A stretch of 27,092 nucleotides of DNA from a bacterium (GCA_029007415.1 JAQXHT010000044.1:1-27092); one strand, 5' to 3'. Shown: positions 6,954-15,491, counted from the first letter of the stretch. Made by a program: numbers and translations. The notes: generated from the letters alone by a model not told the origin.

Positions 6954-9560
6954 ATGATAGAATTAAAAAATATTAAGAAAAATTATAAGAATCAAAAAGT
7001 CACAACTGAAGTGTTAAAAGGAATAAACCTTAAACTTGGTGAAAGAGGAATAACTTTTATTTTAGGAAAAAGTGGTTCTGGTAAATCAACACTTCTAAAT
7101 ATATTGGGAGGATTAGATAATTATACTAGTGGTGATTTAATTATCAATGGTAAATCTACTAAGACTTTTACAGAAAAAAATTGGGATGCATATCGAAATA
7201 CTTATATGGGGTTTGTGTTTCAAGAGTATAATCTTCTTGATAACTATACTGTTGAAGATAATATAAAGCTTGCTATGGAGTTGCAACACAAGAAGTGTAG
7301 TAATAAGGAAATTAGTGAAGTATTAAAATTAGTTGAATTAGAAGGACTTTCTAAGAGAAAAACAAATGAACTATCTGGAGGACAAAAACAAAGAATAGCT
7401 ATTGCAAGAGCTCTTATTAAGAATCCAGAAATTATTCTTGCTGATGAACCAACAGGAAATTTAGATAAGGAAACTTCAAGACAAATCTTTGAAATCTTAA
7501 AAAAATTATCAAAAGATAAATTAATAGTTATTGTTTCTCATGATGAAGAATCTGCTAGAAAATATGCTGATAGAATAGTAAGAATAGAAGATGGCTTAAT
7601 TATTTCTGATGATAATACTGAAAAGATAGAAAATAAGAGTAAATTTATGTTAGTAGATGCAAAGCTTCCATTCTTTTATACAATGAAAATGGGACTTGGA
7701 AATTTATTTCATAAGAAATTTAGACTTTTATTTTCAGTTTTACTTATTACTCTATGTTTAATTTGTTTTGGGACTAGTATTTCTTGTTTGGATTTTGATA
7801 TTAATGATGCATATCTAAAAACATTTGAGAAAAATGGTAGTACAGAAGTTTATCTAACGAAGTATAAAAGTAATCTTGATTATGAAAAAGTAATGATAAA
7901 CCAATTAAAAAGTGCTTTTGGTTCCGATGCAGTGGTTTTGCCAGAAACACTTGAATTGAATCAAAACTTTGTAACTGAAGCTAATCAGAAAACAGGATTA
8001 GTTTGGAATGAAGAATATTCGGTTACTAATAACTTTAGTAATTTAGAGTGGACTTATTCATCAGAAGCAGGGGATAGTTCAATGCTTTATTTCTATATTG
8101 GTAACACTCCTACAGCTAAGACAATAAAACTTGTTAAATATAATGAACAATTACTTAACGATTATAACTTGATAGGAACTAAGCCAGTTAACGATGATGA
8201 AATTGTTATAAATAGTTTTATAGCAGACCAAATTATATATGCAGGGATAGATAGTAAAACTACTAAAAATGCAAGTACTAGTACAGTTTATAAACCATTA
8301 TCATATGAACAAATTATAAAAGATGGTTTATATTTAAATTTTGGGGATATGATGTATGTAAAAGTAACAGGAATAGTTGATTATAGCAAATATTTAGAAA
8401 AGTATGATCAGCTTAAAAAGACTAAAACTGCTACTTATTGGGATTTAAGTAATAATGGTGATTCGTCTTTTCTTGATAAACAATACAATGATTTAATAAA
8501 GAATGGTGGTTCTTTCTTATCTCGAGTATATGTTACTAATGACTTTATAACCAAAATAGCAACTAAAGAAGAAAACGTATCTAATTCTTTATCAAAGATT
8601 ATTTATAATGATAAAGAATATTCGGTTAATGAATTTGGCTATATAAATAAAGATATAGATGTTTATACATCTTCTGGTTTAATTAAGAAAAATAGTTTGA
8701 ATAGTAACGAAATAGTTATAAATCTAAATACTTTAAATGCTATTACTAATGGTGATTATGAGAATAAATTTGAAGAGTACTTAGAAAATACAGAAAATGT
8801 TAATCAGCAAGTGTTTTTAGAAAATTATTTAAAAAGTAATGGTATAATTGGTAAGAAAGTGAAATCAGGTATAAATAATAATAAACTATATTACGACTTA
8901 ATAAATTTTACTGAATACGACATAGTAGGTGTAGTTGATGATAAGTTGGATTTTAATTTTATTTATTACAGTAAGGAAGTAATGAGTAAATTAATTACTG
9001 ATAATTTAAAATTAGAAAGAGTATATACTAAAGTTGATAAAGTCACTGACTTACAAAATATAATTAAATATTATCCGATAACTAATAGTAATGTAATATC
9101 AAGTAGTGAATATTCTAAAGAATTAATAATAAATATTGGAGTTTCAGCTTTACTTAAACTTATTGGTAAGTATGGAACAGTATTCTTCTTTATTTTTTCA
9201 GTTATTATACTTATGAATTTTATAACTAATAGTATAAAATATCGCAAAAAAGAAATAGGAATCTTAAGAGCAATTGGTTGTAAAAGAATGGATATTTTGA
9301 AAATATTTATTTATGAAGTTTTAATGCTAATGATTATTTGTTTAGTACTATCATTTATATTCATTCCAGAAATAGTAATTTCTGTTAACTCTGGTATCAT
9401 TCGTACTCTTAATACTCAGGTTGATATTATGCATTTTGGTCTTTTACAAATGATTGGTGTTGGAGTTATTATGTTAGTAATTTCTATTTTTGCAAGTATT
9501 ATGCCAATTAAAAGAGTCACAAAAATGAAACCAATAGATGCTATTTTAGATAGAAAATAA
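6954..9560 (+). CDS. MacB-like ABC transporter: fused ATPase and FtsX-type permease
   Basis: Residues 1 to about 225 form an ABC ATPase of the MacB/LolD type: Walker A GKSGSGKST (38-46), Q-loop FQEYN, signature LSGGQKQR and Walker B ILADEPTGNLD. One membrane helix follows at about 245-265 (LLFSVLLITLCLICFG), then a large extracytoplasmic region of about 500 residues rich in Asn, Lys and Tyr, then three helices ending in the FtsX-like segment KEIGILRAIGCKRMDI and its partners. This 4-helix layout with a big outer domain matches MacB-type mechanotransmitters, which pump peptides or lipoproteins or sense cell-envelope antimicrobials rather than act as channels. ATPase and permease are one polypeptide here. 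The longer frame from a TTG at 6870 gives a poor extra N-terminus; MIELKNIKK at 6954 is the normal family start. The ribosome binding site (GAGTG) is weak. No adjacent two-component system or substrate gene is seen. Confidence 0.87.
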   Translation: MIELKNIKKNYKNQKVTTEVLKGINLKLGERGITFILGKSGSGKSTLLNILGGLDNYTSGDLIINGKSTKTFTEKNWDAYRNTYMGFVFQEYNLLDNYTVEDNIKLAMELQHKKCSNKEISEVLKLVELEGLSKRKTNELSGGQKQRIAIARALIKNPEIILADEPTGNLDKETSRQIFEILKKLSKDKLIVIVSHDEESARKYADRIVRIEDGLIISDDNTEKIENKSKFMLVDAKLPFFYTMKMGLGNLFHKKFRLLFSVLLITLCLICFGTSISCLDFDINDAYLKTFEKNGSTEVYLTKYKSNLDYEKVMINQLKSAFGSDAVVLPETLELNQNFVTEANQKTGLVWNEEYSVTNNFSNLEWTYSSEAGDSSMLYFYIGNTPTAKTIKLVKYNEQLLNDYNLIGTKPVNDDEIVINSFIADQIIYAGIDSKTTKNASTSTVYKPLSYEQIIKDGLYLNFGDMMYVKVTGIVDYSKYLEKYDQLKKTKTATYWDLSNNGDSSFLDKQYNDLIKNGGSFLSRVYVTNDFITKIATKEENVSNSLSKIIYNDKEYSVNEFGYINKDIDVYTSSGLIKKNSLNSNEIVINLNTLNAITNGDYENKFEEYLENTENVNQQVFLENYLKSNGIIGKKVKSGINNNKLYYDLINFTEYDIVGVVDDKLDFNFIYYSKEVMSKLITDNLKLERVYTKVDKVTDLQNIIKYYPITNSNVISSSEYSKELIINIGVSALLKLIGKYGTVFFFIFSVIILMNFITNSIKYRKKEIGILRAIGCKRMDILKIFIYEVLMLMIICLVLSFIFIPEIVISVNSGIIRTLNTQVDIMHFGLLQMIGVGVIMLVISIFASIMPIKRVTKMKPIDAILDRK

Positions 9561-9565
9561 AGATA

Positions 9566-9594
9566 TTGTATAGATATCATAAAAATGATAAAAT
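9566..9594 (+). promoter_or_regulatory. Extended -10 promoter of leader copy 1
   Basis: TTGTAT (9566-9571), a 17-base spacer, and TAAAAT (9589-9594) preceded by TG at 9586-9587. It starts five bases after the ABC transporter stop. The same arrangement precedes leader copies 2 and 3. Transcription would begin about 10 bases before the closing stem of the leader. Confidence 0.65.
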
Positions 9595-9628
9595 TTAAGT
9601 GAATGATAAAAAGAAAGTAGATGGTGAT

Positions 9629-9694
9629 ATGATGAATATCTTAGAAACTCAAGTTAATCAGAAATTAACTTGGGGGGGTACTTATATAAAGTAG
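9629..9694 (+). CDS. Possible leader peptide inside leader copy 1 (21 aa)
   Basis: A double ATG (9629, 9632) opens a frame ending QVNQKLTWGGTYIK and TAG at 9692-9694. The G tract encodes the Gly residues. The third leader has a matching frame (QVNYKLTWGGGTY), and the G runs of 7 and 10 keep the same frame. The ribosome binding site is weak, and copy 2 has an in-frame TGA, so the conservation may reflect RNA pairing and not peptide function. Confidence 0.25.
   Translation: MMNILETQVNQKLTWGGTYIK
9672..9678 (+). repeat. Homopolymeric G tract, 7 bases
   Basis: Seven consecutive G in an AT-rich genome. The equivalent tracts are 9 G at 15387-15395 and 10 G at 25447-25456. It lies between two leader hairpins. 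Confidence 0.95.
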
Positions 9695-9720
9695 AAAAAA
9701 CTACTTTCTTTAATAGTGCA

Positions 9721-9757
9721 AAAAACAGGATAGGAATTTAATCTTATTCTGTTTTTT
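9721..9757 (+). terminator. Intrinsic terminator/attenuator of leader copy 1
   Basis: AAAAACAGGATA (9721-9732) pairs with TATTCTGTTTTT (9745-9756) with one G-U pair, followed by the T run. It lies upstream of the ribosome binding site (AAGAGGT, 9767-9773) and ATG (9779), so it would stop transcription before the gene unless disrupted. Confidence 0.8.
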
Positions 9758-9778
9758 GTGTGTAGAAAGAGGTAGTTT

Positions 9779-11233
9779 ATGAAAATATTTAAGAAATTAT
9801 TGGATACAAAAGTATCAACAAGCTATATGTTTATTTTATTTGGAGTAAGTGGCTTAATGCTGATGGGATATTTCTCCTACGCATGGTTTACAGTTCAAGG
9901 AGTACAACAATATAGTGTAGTGACAGGTAATTTAAATGGAACAGTAGCAATCGGAAGTAATTCAGTAGCAATTAACGGAACTGGTGTAATAACTCATACT
10001 CATACAACAGATAGCGCTACTATCACTTTAACAGTAACTAATACCAATGATAGAGCAGTAAAAAATTCAATCTATTATTACACCTTATCAGATAGTTCTA
10101 TCGAGGTAGGTTATACATCTGACAGTCCAACTATTCCAACAGTCGAAGGAATATCAGTAGAAGCAGGAAAGACATTAACTTATAAGATAAAAATTAAAGG
10201 AGCCAGTGGTAAACAAATTAAAATTGGTTTCTCAATGGGACTAAGTAACTCTAGTTTAACATTACCAGGTGGAACGACATCATTCTCATTATTAAGTGAC
10301 CAAACTGGTGCAGAAACTTTAGTAGAAAAAGCTAATTCGGAAGATTTAGATTAATAACACAGCAACAGATGATCAAAAAAATCAAATGTGGACATTTAGC
10401 CATGAAGAAACTGAACAATTAGGGACCACAACTGACTATCGATATATCGGAGCAAACCCTAATAATTATGTAAAATTTAATGATGAGTTATGGAGAATTA
10501 TTGGAGTGTTTGGTGTAGATGATGGTACAGGAAAGATAGAGAAAAGAATGAAGATTATTAGAAACGAATCAATAGGCAATTATTCCTATGATTGTGCTAC
10601 AGATTTTCAATCTGGTACTAGTGAATGGAAAAATTCACAATTATATAATTTGTTGAATGTGGGAGCATATTATAGTAGAAATTTAAATAAAAAATATTAC
10701 AATTATGGTAATATATTATATCCTGACTTTTCTACTACTGGTCTTACTACTGCTTCAAAAAAATTAATAGATAATGTGAAATGGTATTTAGGTGGTTCGC
10801 CTAATTATTCTAGTGTTTCTAATGGTTTATCATCTCATTGGTATAAATATGAAAGAGGAACCACTGTATATAATGGCAGAGAAAATAATTGGATTGGTGC
10901 TGTCTGGTTAATATACCCAAGTGATTATGGTATGCGACTAGTGGAAGTAGCAGTATAAAAAGAAGTGATTGTCTTTCAAAAGAATTAGATGGTTGAGATA
11001 GTATGAGTGATTGCTATAAAAACGATTGGTTATATAGTTCAAATGCATCTTGGACTTTAATTCCAGATACTTCTGCTTCTGAGTATGTTATTAACTTTAG
11101 AGAACGTTTGATTACTTTTGTATTTGGTGTTCGCTCTTCTAATGAAGTCAAACCGACAGTTTATCTAAATTCATTTGTGAGAATAGCATCAGGAACAGGT
11201 TCTTCAACTGATTCATTTATTCTATCAGAATAA
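9779..11233 (+). pseudogene. Broken TasA/camelysin-like surface protein gene
   Basis: This is a paralogue of the intact 504-residue gene at 15492, disrupted three times. A net +1 (or -2) shift near 10352 stops the first part after EDLD and moves the frame. A -1 shift near 10931 (GGTATG where the intact gene has GGATATG) ends the second part. An in-frame TGA at 10994 replaces an expected Trp. Restoring the frames gives continuous similarity: signal anchor SYMFILFG...SYAWF, beta-rich N-terminal domain, then the YIGANPNNYVKFN and ELWRIIGVF domain, and the tail SGTGSSTD. The lesions are not in homopolymers, so they look like decay and not on/off switching. The leader and ribosome binding site upstream are intact, so a truncated N-terminal product of 191 residues could still be made. 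Confidence 0.85.
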
Positions 11234-11249
11234 TTAAAGTATTTTTGAT

Positions 11250-11297
11250 AAAAATCACTATCTAGTATAATAGAATATATTAAATAGTGATTTTTTT
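11250..11297 (+). terminator. Intrinsic terminator after the broken surface gene
   Basis: AAAAATCACTAT (11250-11261) pairs perfectly with ATAGTGATTTTT (11284-11295), a 12-bp stem with a 22-base AT-rich loop and a T run to 11297. Confidence 0.85.
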
Positions 11298-11301
11298 ATA
11301 T

Positions 11302-11330
11302 TTAGTATTTTGAACAAAATATGTTATAAT
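11302..11330 (+). promoter_or_regulatory. Promoter of the HipA-like gene
   Basis: An extended -10 (TG, T, TATAAT at 11325-11330) lies 17 bases after a weak -35 (TTAGTA, 11302-11307). The ribosome binding site AAAGGA (11359-11364) precedes the ATG at 11374. Confidence 0.6.
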
Positions 11331-11373
11331 CAGTATGAATTCCATCAACGATGAATAGAAAGGAAAATGCTAG

Positions 11374-12582
11374 ATGAAATGTATATTAATGAATAAAAAT
11401 ATATCTATTATGTTAGTTGAGTACAACACAACTCTTAATGGAATAGAAAATATTTATGATATTTATAATATTGATTATGCACCACTATCAATATCAAATG
11501 CTAATAAGACGTTGGGAGCAAACTTATTAAAACAAATTAACGATTGGTTTAAGGGAAGAGGAATTCCTTCTTGGCGAAAAGATTTGGAAAAATTGCTTGA
11601 AAAATTAAATGTTTCATCCCCAGAAGAGCTTTTAAACAAGTCTTATGCACTTTCCTTGTCTGACCAATATTGGCTAAAGGAAGAAAATAGCAATGTTAAA
11701 TGGCAAGATATCAACTTTTTTACTAATGATTTTGAATATGAAGCGTATTTAGAAGCATCATTAGATAGTTCTTCTAATCTAACAACATCTAAAGATAAAG
11801 CAATACTTCGTTCTCCTAATAATACCACTGATGGAATGCTTCAAAAAGGGTGGATTATTGAGAATGGTAAAAGAATTTTAGTAAAAGGAACATATACATC
11901 AAGTAGAGAAGAACCTTTTAATGAATGGCTTGCTTCTCAATTAAGTAAAAGATTAGGTTTTAACTATTGTAATTATTTTGTTGAATGGACTGATAAAACA
12001 AAGCTTATTTCTAAATGTGAAAATTTTGTTAGTGAAGATGAAGAAATTATTTCTGCTTATGATGTTTTTAAGTCTGAGAAAAAACCTAATAACATAAATG
12101 ATTATGAATTTTATATCCAAACATTAGAAAAGCATAACGTTCCAAATGCTCGTAAGAATGTGGAAGATATGTTTATTTTAGATTATTTAATGCTTAATAC
12201 AGATAGACACTTGAAAAATTTTGGAGTTATTAGAAATGTTAATACATTAGAATGGGTAAGAACTACTCCAATATTTGATACTGGTCAAAGTATGGAATGT
12301 GATAAATATCTTGATGAAATTAACTTCTCTTATGGTACTGGAAAGTTCTTTACTAATACTAATAAAAATTATGAAGATATTTTAAAAGTAATTGGAAAAG
12401 ATATAGTTAATATAGATATTAAACGTCTAGATGGACTTTGTGATGAGTATCACTCTTTACTAGAAAAGTATAAAGATAAATTGGATATGTCTGATAAACG
12501 AATTGAAAAGTTAGTTAATGGTTTACAAGAGAGGATAAGAAGATTAGAAAATCATATGGAAAAATTTAAGAGTAGCAATTAA
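11374..12582 (+). CDS. Stand-alone HipA-like kinase-domain protein
   Basis: The C-terminal half carries the HipA/phosphatidylinositol-kinase-like catalytic core: a probable ATP-binding Lys in ILVKG (K171), the catalytic loop LNTDRHLKNFGV (D277, N282), and a metal-binding Asp in PIFDTGQSM (D302). The N-terminal ~130 residues lack recognisable motifs. HipA proteins are Ser/Thr kinases; the E. coli toxin phosphorylates glutamyl-tRNA synthetase. The usual DNA-binding partner HipB (a small helix-turn-helix protein) is absent. Such lone HipA-like proteins are common in Bacillota and are sometimes labelled excisionases in databases. The gene has its own promoter and terminator, so it is an independent unit within the 5.7-kb segment between the surface-gene repeats. 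Target and role are unknown. Confidence 0.75.
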   Translation: MKCILMNKNISIMLVEYNTTLNGIENIYDIYNIDYAPLSISNANKTLGANLLKQINDWFKGRGIPSWRKDLEKLLEKLNVSSPEELLNKSYALSLSDQYWLKEENSNVKWQDINFFTNDFEYEAYLEASLDSSSNLTTSKDKAILRSPNNTTDGMLQKGWIIENGKRILVKGTYTSSREEPFNEWLASQLSKRLGFNYCNYFVEWTDKTKLISKCENFVSEDEEIISAYDVFKSEKKPNNINDYEFYIQTLEKHNVPNARKNVEDMFILDYLMLNTDRHLKNFGVIRNVNTLEWVRTTPIFDTGQSMECDKYLDEINFSYGTGKFFTNTNKNYEDILKVIGKDIVNIDIKRLDGLCDEYHSLLEKYKDKLDMSDKRIEKLVNGLQERIRRLENHMEKFKSSN

Positions 12583-12600
12583 CTATTGAGTATTTATTAA

Positions 12601-12633
12601 TTCAGGATAGTAATTTAAACATCCTGAGTTTTT
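12601..12633 (+). terminator. Intrinsic terminator after the HipA-like gene
   Basis: TTCAGGAT (12601-12608) pairs with ATCCTGAG (12621-12628), with one G-U pair, followed by TTTTT (12629-12633). Confidence 0.8.
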
Positions 12634-12667
12634 GTTTGTTCGATTTTGTTAGTAGAATAATATCCTT

Positions 12668-12696
12668 TTCGTTAAAAGTAAATTGTATGCTATAAT
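12668..12696 (+). promoter_or_regulatory. Promoter of the ParB-like/GNAT pair
   Basis: A consensus extended -10, TGC then TATAAT (12688-12696), has only a weak -35 (TTCGTT, 12668-12673) at 17 bases. The ribosome binding site AGGAAGTG (12708-12715) follows. Confidence 0.6.
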
Positions 12697-12721
12697 CTAT
12701 ATTATATAGGAAGTGATAGTT

Positions 12722-14935
12722 ATGGGATTATTTGATTTATTTAGAAAGAAAAAAAAGCAACCAAAAGGTGAGAATAATAATTTTGCGTTTGTTGAAGAAA
12801 CACCAATACCAGTTGACGTTAGTTCAAACACTGGTGATGTTGAAGAAAATATCAGCGATGGTAATGAAAAATTAACTACTGAAAATAGTTATTCAAATAT
12901 CGATGATATTCAAGAATATGTGAGTGATAATAGTGATGAATTAGCTACAAAAAATAATTATTCAGCTACTGTTCCCAATGAGGTTTTTGAAAAAATAGCA
13001 GAAATAAATAATATTGAATATATTAGTGATATTATGGTTGAAAAAATTGAAAAGTATCCAAAATTAGTTGATTTATTGTTAGAGGGTAATGTACCGCAAG
13101 ATATTATTTTGTTACTAAGTTATAAAGAAAAACTAACTTCTCTTCCATTTAATGAGGAAGGTTTAAGATTTATTGAATTTTTTGAGTTAGATGAGAAAAC
13201 TAAAAAGCTGGTTTCTTTATTAAAAAATGAAATTGATTCTGATTCTATTTGTAGTGATTATCAAGGATGTTATGTTGATTTAAAGGAGCTTGAACCGGTA
13301 GAATTTCAAAATGAAATCGATTCATTAATTCCTAATATTAAAATTAATTTAGGTAGTGAAAAATTAATAAAAACAGCAATATTTTCTGATGCTAAATTGT
13401 ATTTTCCAAAAACAAAAAATAAGATAGTATATCATGACTTTGAAAAATTTATTGCTGGAAATATCGAATTAAACGAAGAAATTATTGTTCAAATGCTTTA
13501 TAGTTCTTTTTACGATTTAGATGAAGCTATTATTGATAAGATTTCCAATTGTAAAATAGTACTTTCTCCAAAAGAATTACAAAATAATATTGATAAATAT
13601 ACTAAAGAAAATAATATTGATGAATATACTCAATGTGAAGTTGATTATGAATTAGTAAAATATAATCATCTTATTTATGTGACTGAAAAATCTTCACTTA
13701 ATAGTGAAATTAAAGAAAAACTAGTATATCAAATTAAAAATATATATTTAGATGGTAATAAATTTTTCGATTTTGAAGTAAAAGAAAAGATTCTTCCTTT
13801 TTTGGAAGATTTGGATATTGAAGAGGTGAAAAAACTAACCAATGAATTCAATCTTGATATTGAAGAGTATAGAGAAAAATTAATTGAGAAACCAGCATTT
13901 AATGCAAAATTTTATATAGATGAAAATTTTAATGATTTTGATAATATGTCTATAAGTAATTTGATTTATCATATTAATAAATTACCAGATGACTTAAAAG
14001 TAAGTATTTTGCAAGAACCTAGAGTATTAAAAAAATTAGACATATCAGATAAATTAGATGAGTCACAATTAAAACAATTTACATATTTACTATCTACAAG
14101 GTTATCTCCTACAACTATGAAATTTGTTAAATCACTTGGTTTTGATGTTAAAAAGTTTATGTCTAATTCAAATAATGATTATAAAAATTCTTTTGATATT
14201 AATCCAATAGTTAGTAAATATGGTGTATATGATAGTTTCGATGAAGAAGTTACTATTAGTGTTGCAGATTTGGTAGGACATGATTATGTACCAAAAGCTA
14301 ACAGTGATAATAGTGGGATGAATATATTGCGTACTTTTGAAAAGTTTTTTGAAGAAGGTGGAGATGGTTATCATTCAAGGTCATTAGAATTATTGGAATA
14401 TGAATCTGGAGAACAACTACTAAAAGGTCTGGAAAGAAGAAATAGAGATACTACTAATATGCTGGTAAGAGAAATAGAGGACGGAAAATATATTATTTCA
14501 AGCAATGGTTTACATAGATTTACTGTTCTAAGGTTTCATTATTTATTAGATTGCATGAAAAATGAGAAGAGTGAGGAAGAACTTAGAGAAATGTATAAGA
14601 TTCCTGTTAGGCTTACTTCAAAAACAAATTTTAAAAAAACATACTGTAACTACTTGATTCAAAAAGCTAATCCTGATATTTCATTCATATCGTTTTATTG
14701 TGATGCTAATACATCTACCATCTATTATGATTCAAAAGATGAAAGTGAAACCGTTGATGAAGAAGAATTATTAGATTTAGCAAGAAAATCTGTTGATACG
14801 TTAGATTCTGATTCTTTATCAGAAGTTCAACACTTTTATGATAAATTTGAGTCATTTCATAACTTTATGGATAAGTGTGTACCTAATTTTTCTGACGAAC
14901 TTGATACAACTAGTAAAGGAGGAATTAAATTATGA
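12722..14935 (+). CDS. Large protein with a C-terminal ParB/sulfiredoxin-like domain
   Basis: I do not recognise the full 737-residue protein. It begins MGLFDLFRKKKK, an amphipathic, basic start seen on many Bacillota proteins, then an acidic, Asn/Ser-rich linker (to about 85), then a long helical middle (about 85-470) with no motif I can name. At 581-605 it has the pattern REIEDGKYIISSNGLHRFTVLR, in which DGKY...SNGxHR resembles the ParB/Srx-type nucleotide-binding fold (GNHR-like motif at 595-599). ParB-like domains bind CTP or ATP and occur in DNA partitioning proteins, nucleases and phage-defence proteins. I chose the ATG at 12722 over a GTG at 12713 because the ribosome binding site is spaced 7 bases from it. 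The stop overlaps the ATG of the GNAT gene, so the two are coupled and probably act together. Confidence 0.55.
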   Translation: MGLFDLFRKKKKQPKGENNNFAFVEETPIPVDVSSNTGDVEENISDGNEKLTTENSYSNIDDIQEYVSDNSDELATKNNYSATVPNEVFEKIAEINNIEYISDIMVEKIEKYPKLVDLLLEGNVPQDIILLLSYKEKLTSLPFNEEGLRFIEFFELDEKTKKLVSLLKNEIDSDSICSDYQGCYVDLKELEPVEFQNEIDSLIPNIKINLGSEKLIKTAIFSDAKLYFPKTKNKIVYHDFEKFIAGNIELNEEIIVQMLYSSFYDLDEAIIDKISNCKIVLSPKELQNNIDKYTKENNIDEYTQCEVDYELVKYNHLIYVTEKSSLNSEIKEKLVYQIKNIYLDGNKFFDFEVKEKILPFLEDLDIEEVKKLTNEFNLDIEEYREKLIEKPAFNAKFYIDENFNDFDNMSISNLIYHINKLPDDLKVSILQEPRVLKKLDISDKLDESQLKQFTYLLSTRLSPTTMKFVKSLGFDVKKFMSNSNNDYKNSFDINPIVSKYGVYDSFDEEVTISVADLVGHDYVPKANSDNSGMNILRTFEKFFEEGGDGYHSRSLELLEYESGEQLLKGLERRNRDTTNMLVREIEDGKYIISSNGLHRFTVLRFHYLLDCMKNEKSEEELREMYKIPVRLTSKTNFKKTYCNYLIQKANPDISFISFYCDANTSTIYYDSKDESETVDEEELLDLARKSVDTLDSDSLSEVQHFYDKFESFHNFMDKCVPNFSDELDTTSKGGIKL

Positions 14936-15285
14936 TAAGTTTAAATGAAGTGATTAAAATAACTGATGATTTAATTCAAAAGTTTGAATTATCAAAAGAT
15001 GATCAACTATATGAATGTTATTTAAACGATACCAAAATAGGTTATGCAATTATACGTAAAAAAGTAAGAAATGAACTATTTATAATTATTGCTCAAAAAT
15101 ATCAAAATAAGGGATATGGTAGTGCTGTATTTAAATTGCTATTATCCAAAGTTAACAAATCAGTTATATGTTCAGTTTCATTTGATAATATTAAAATGCA
15201 AAGAATAATTCAGAAGAATAACGGTATTGAGATTGGCAGAAACGGAAAGGAAATAGCATATATTATAGAAAATAAATATTGTTGA
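14932..15285 (+). CDS. Small GNAT-like acetyltransferase
   Basis: This 117-residue protein has a minimal GNAT fold. Acetyl-CoA binding motif A is visible as IIIAQKYQNKGYGSAVFKLL, with the QxxGxG-like QNKGYG at 58-63, and a later strand-helix (CSVSFDNIKMQRIIQKN) fits motif B. It is shorter than typical GNATs (140-170). It is translated from an ATG that overlaps the stop of the ParB-like gene (ATGA), implying a functional pair. Its substrate could be the partner protein or a small molecule; nothing shows which. The -35 of the next promoter overlaps its stop codon. Confidence 0.7.
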   Translation: MISLNEVIKITDDLIQKFELSKDDQLYECYLNDTKIGYAIIRKKVRNELFIIIAQKYQNKGYGSAVFKLLLSKVNKSVICSVSFDNIKMQRIIQKNNGIEIGRNGKEIAYIIENKYC

Positions 15286-15310
15286 ATATTTATATGATAT
15301 TTGATAAAAT
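15282..15310 (+). promoter_or_regulatory. Extended -10 promoter of leader copy 2
   Basis: TTGAAT (15282-15287, overlapping the GNAT stop codon), a 17-base spacer, and TAAAAT (15305-15310) with TG at 15302-15303. It has the same design as copy 1. Confidence 0.65.
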
Positions 15311-15325
15311 TTAAGGGAACAATAA

Positions 15326-15425
15326 AAAGAAAGTAGATGGTAATATGATGAATATCTTAGGAACCTGAGTTAACCAGAAATTAACTGGGGGGGGGTACTT
15401 ATTAAGTAACAAAACTACTTTCTTT
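15326..15425 (+). ncRNA. Structured G-tract leader RNA, copy 2
   Basis: The closing stem AAAGAAAGTAG (15326-15336)/CTACTTTCTTT (15415-15425) is identical to copy 1. The inner hairpin is AGTTAA (15368-15373)/TTAACT (15381-15386); it extends through a G-G mismatch so that CCT (15364-15366) can pair with the start of a nine-G tract (15387-15395). TACTT (15396-15400)/AAGTA (15404-15408) follows. The peptide frame seen in copies 1 and 3 is broken here by TGA at 15366-15368, although the RNA elements persist. This favours an RNA function over a peptide function. Confidence 0.65.
15387..15395 (+). repeat. Homopolymeric G tract, 9 bases
   Basis: Nine consecutive G at the equivalent position of leader copy 2, upstream of the intact surface protein gene. 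Tracts of this length are prone to slipped-strand mutation. Confidence 0.95.
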
Positions 15426-15433
15426 AATAGTGC

Positions 15434-15472
15434 AAAAAACAGGATAGGAAACTAATCTTATTCTGTTTTTTT
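15434..15472 (+). terminator. Intrinsic terminator/attenuator of leader copy 2
   Basis: AAAAAACAGGATA (15434-15446) pairs with TATTCTGTTTTTT (15459-15471), followed by T. It lies upstream of the ribosome binding site (AAGAGGT) and the ATG at 15492. Confidence 0.8.
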
Positions 15473-15491
15473 GTGTAGAAAGAGGTAATTT

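Larger units (their letters stand above)
9610..9711 (+). ncRNA. Structured G-tract leader RNA, copy 1 (riboswitch-like, class not recognised)
   Basis: The closing stem is AAAGAAAGTAG (9610-9620) with CTACTTTCTTT (9701-9711), 11 bp. Inside is an 11-bp hairpin CTCAAGTTAAT (9648-9658) with ATTAACTTGGG (9664-9674), whose 3' strand runs into a tract of seven G (9672-9678). A small hairpin TACTT (9679-9683)/AAGTA (9689-9693) follows at once. A conserved linker (TAATAGTGCAAAA) leads to an intrinsic terminator and then the ribosome binding site. All elements recur in copies 2 and 3. The layout is that of a transcription-attenuating leader. It does not match any riboswitch consensus I know (c-di-GMP I/II, T-box, SAM, preQ1, ZTP, fluoride). 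Ligand and mechanism are unknown. Confidence 0.65.
9566..10575 (+). repeat. Direct repeat, left copy (promoter, leader RNA and surface-protein 5' half)
   Basis: This segment is closely matched by 15282-16290 in the same orientation, 5.7 kb downstream. The match covers the promoter, the leader RNA, the terminator and the N-terminal coding region. Within the first 69 codons only three residues differ (12, 25 and 64). Similarity falls off after the shared IIRNES segment. The two copies enclose the HipA, ParB-like and GNAT genes. Confidence 0.85.

Noticed and set aside
9672..9678. G-quadruplex as in Neisseria pilin variation
   Set aside because: Each leader has one G run, not four spaced runs, so an intramolecular quadruplex cannot form; only an intermolecular one could.
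9610..9711. Known riboswitch classes (c-di-GMP, T-box, SAM, ZTP, preQ1, fluoride)
   Set aside because: None of their conserved core sequences is visible; in particular the T-box antiterminator bulge sequence and the c-di-GMP-I core are absent.
10994..10996. TGA read as Trp (mycoplasma code) in the broken surface gene
   Set aside because: Other genes here end in TGA (3629, 14935, 15285) and use TGG for Trp, and the gene has two frameshifts as well.
12713..12721. GTG start of the ParB-like gene
   Set aside because: The GTG is part of the ribosome binding site AGGAAGTG for the ATG at 12722.
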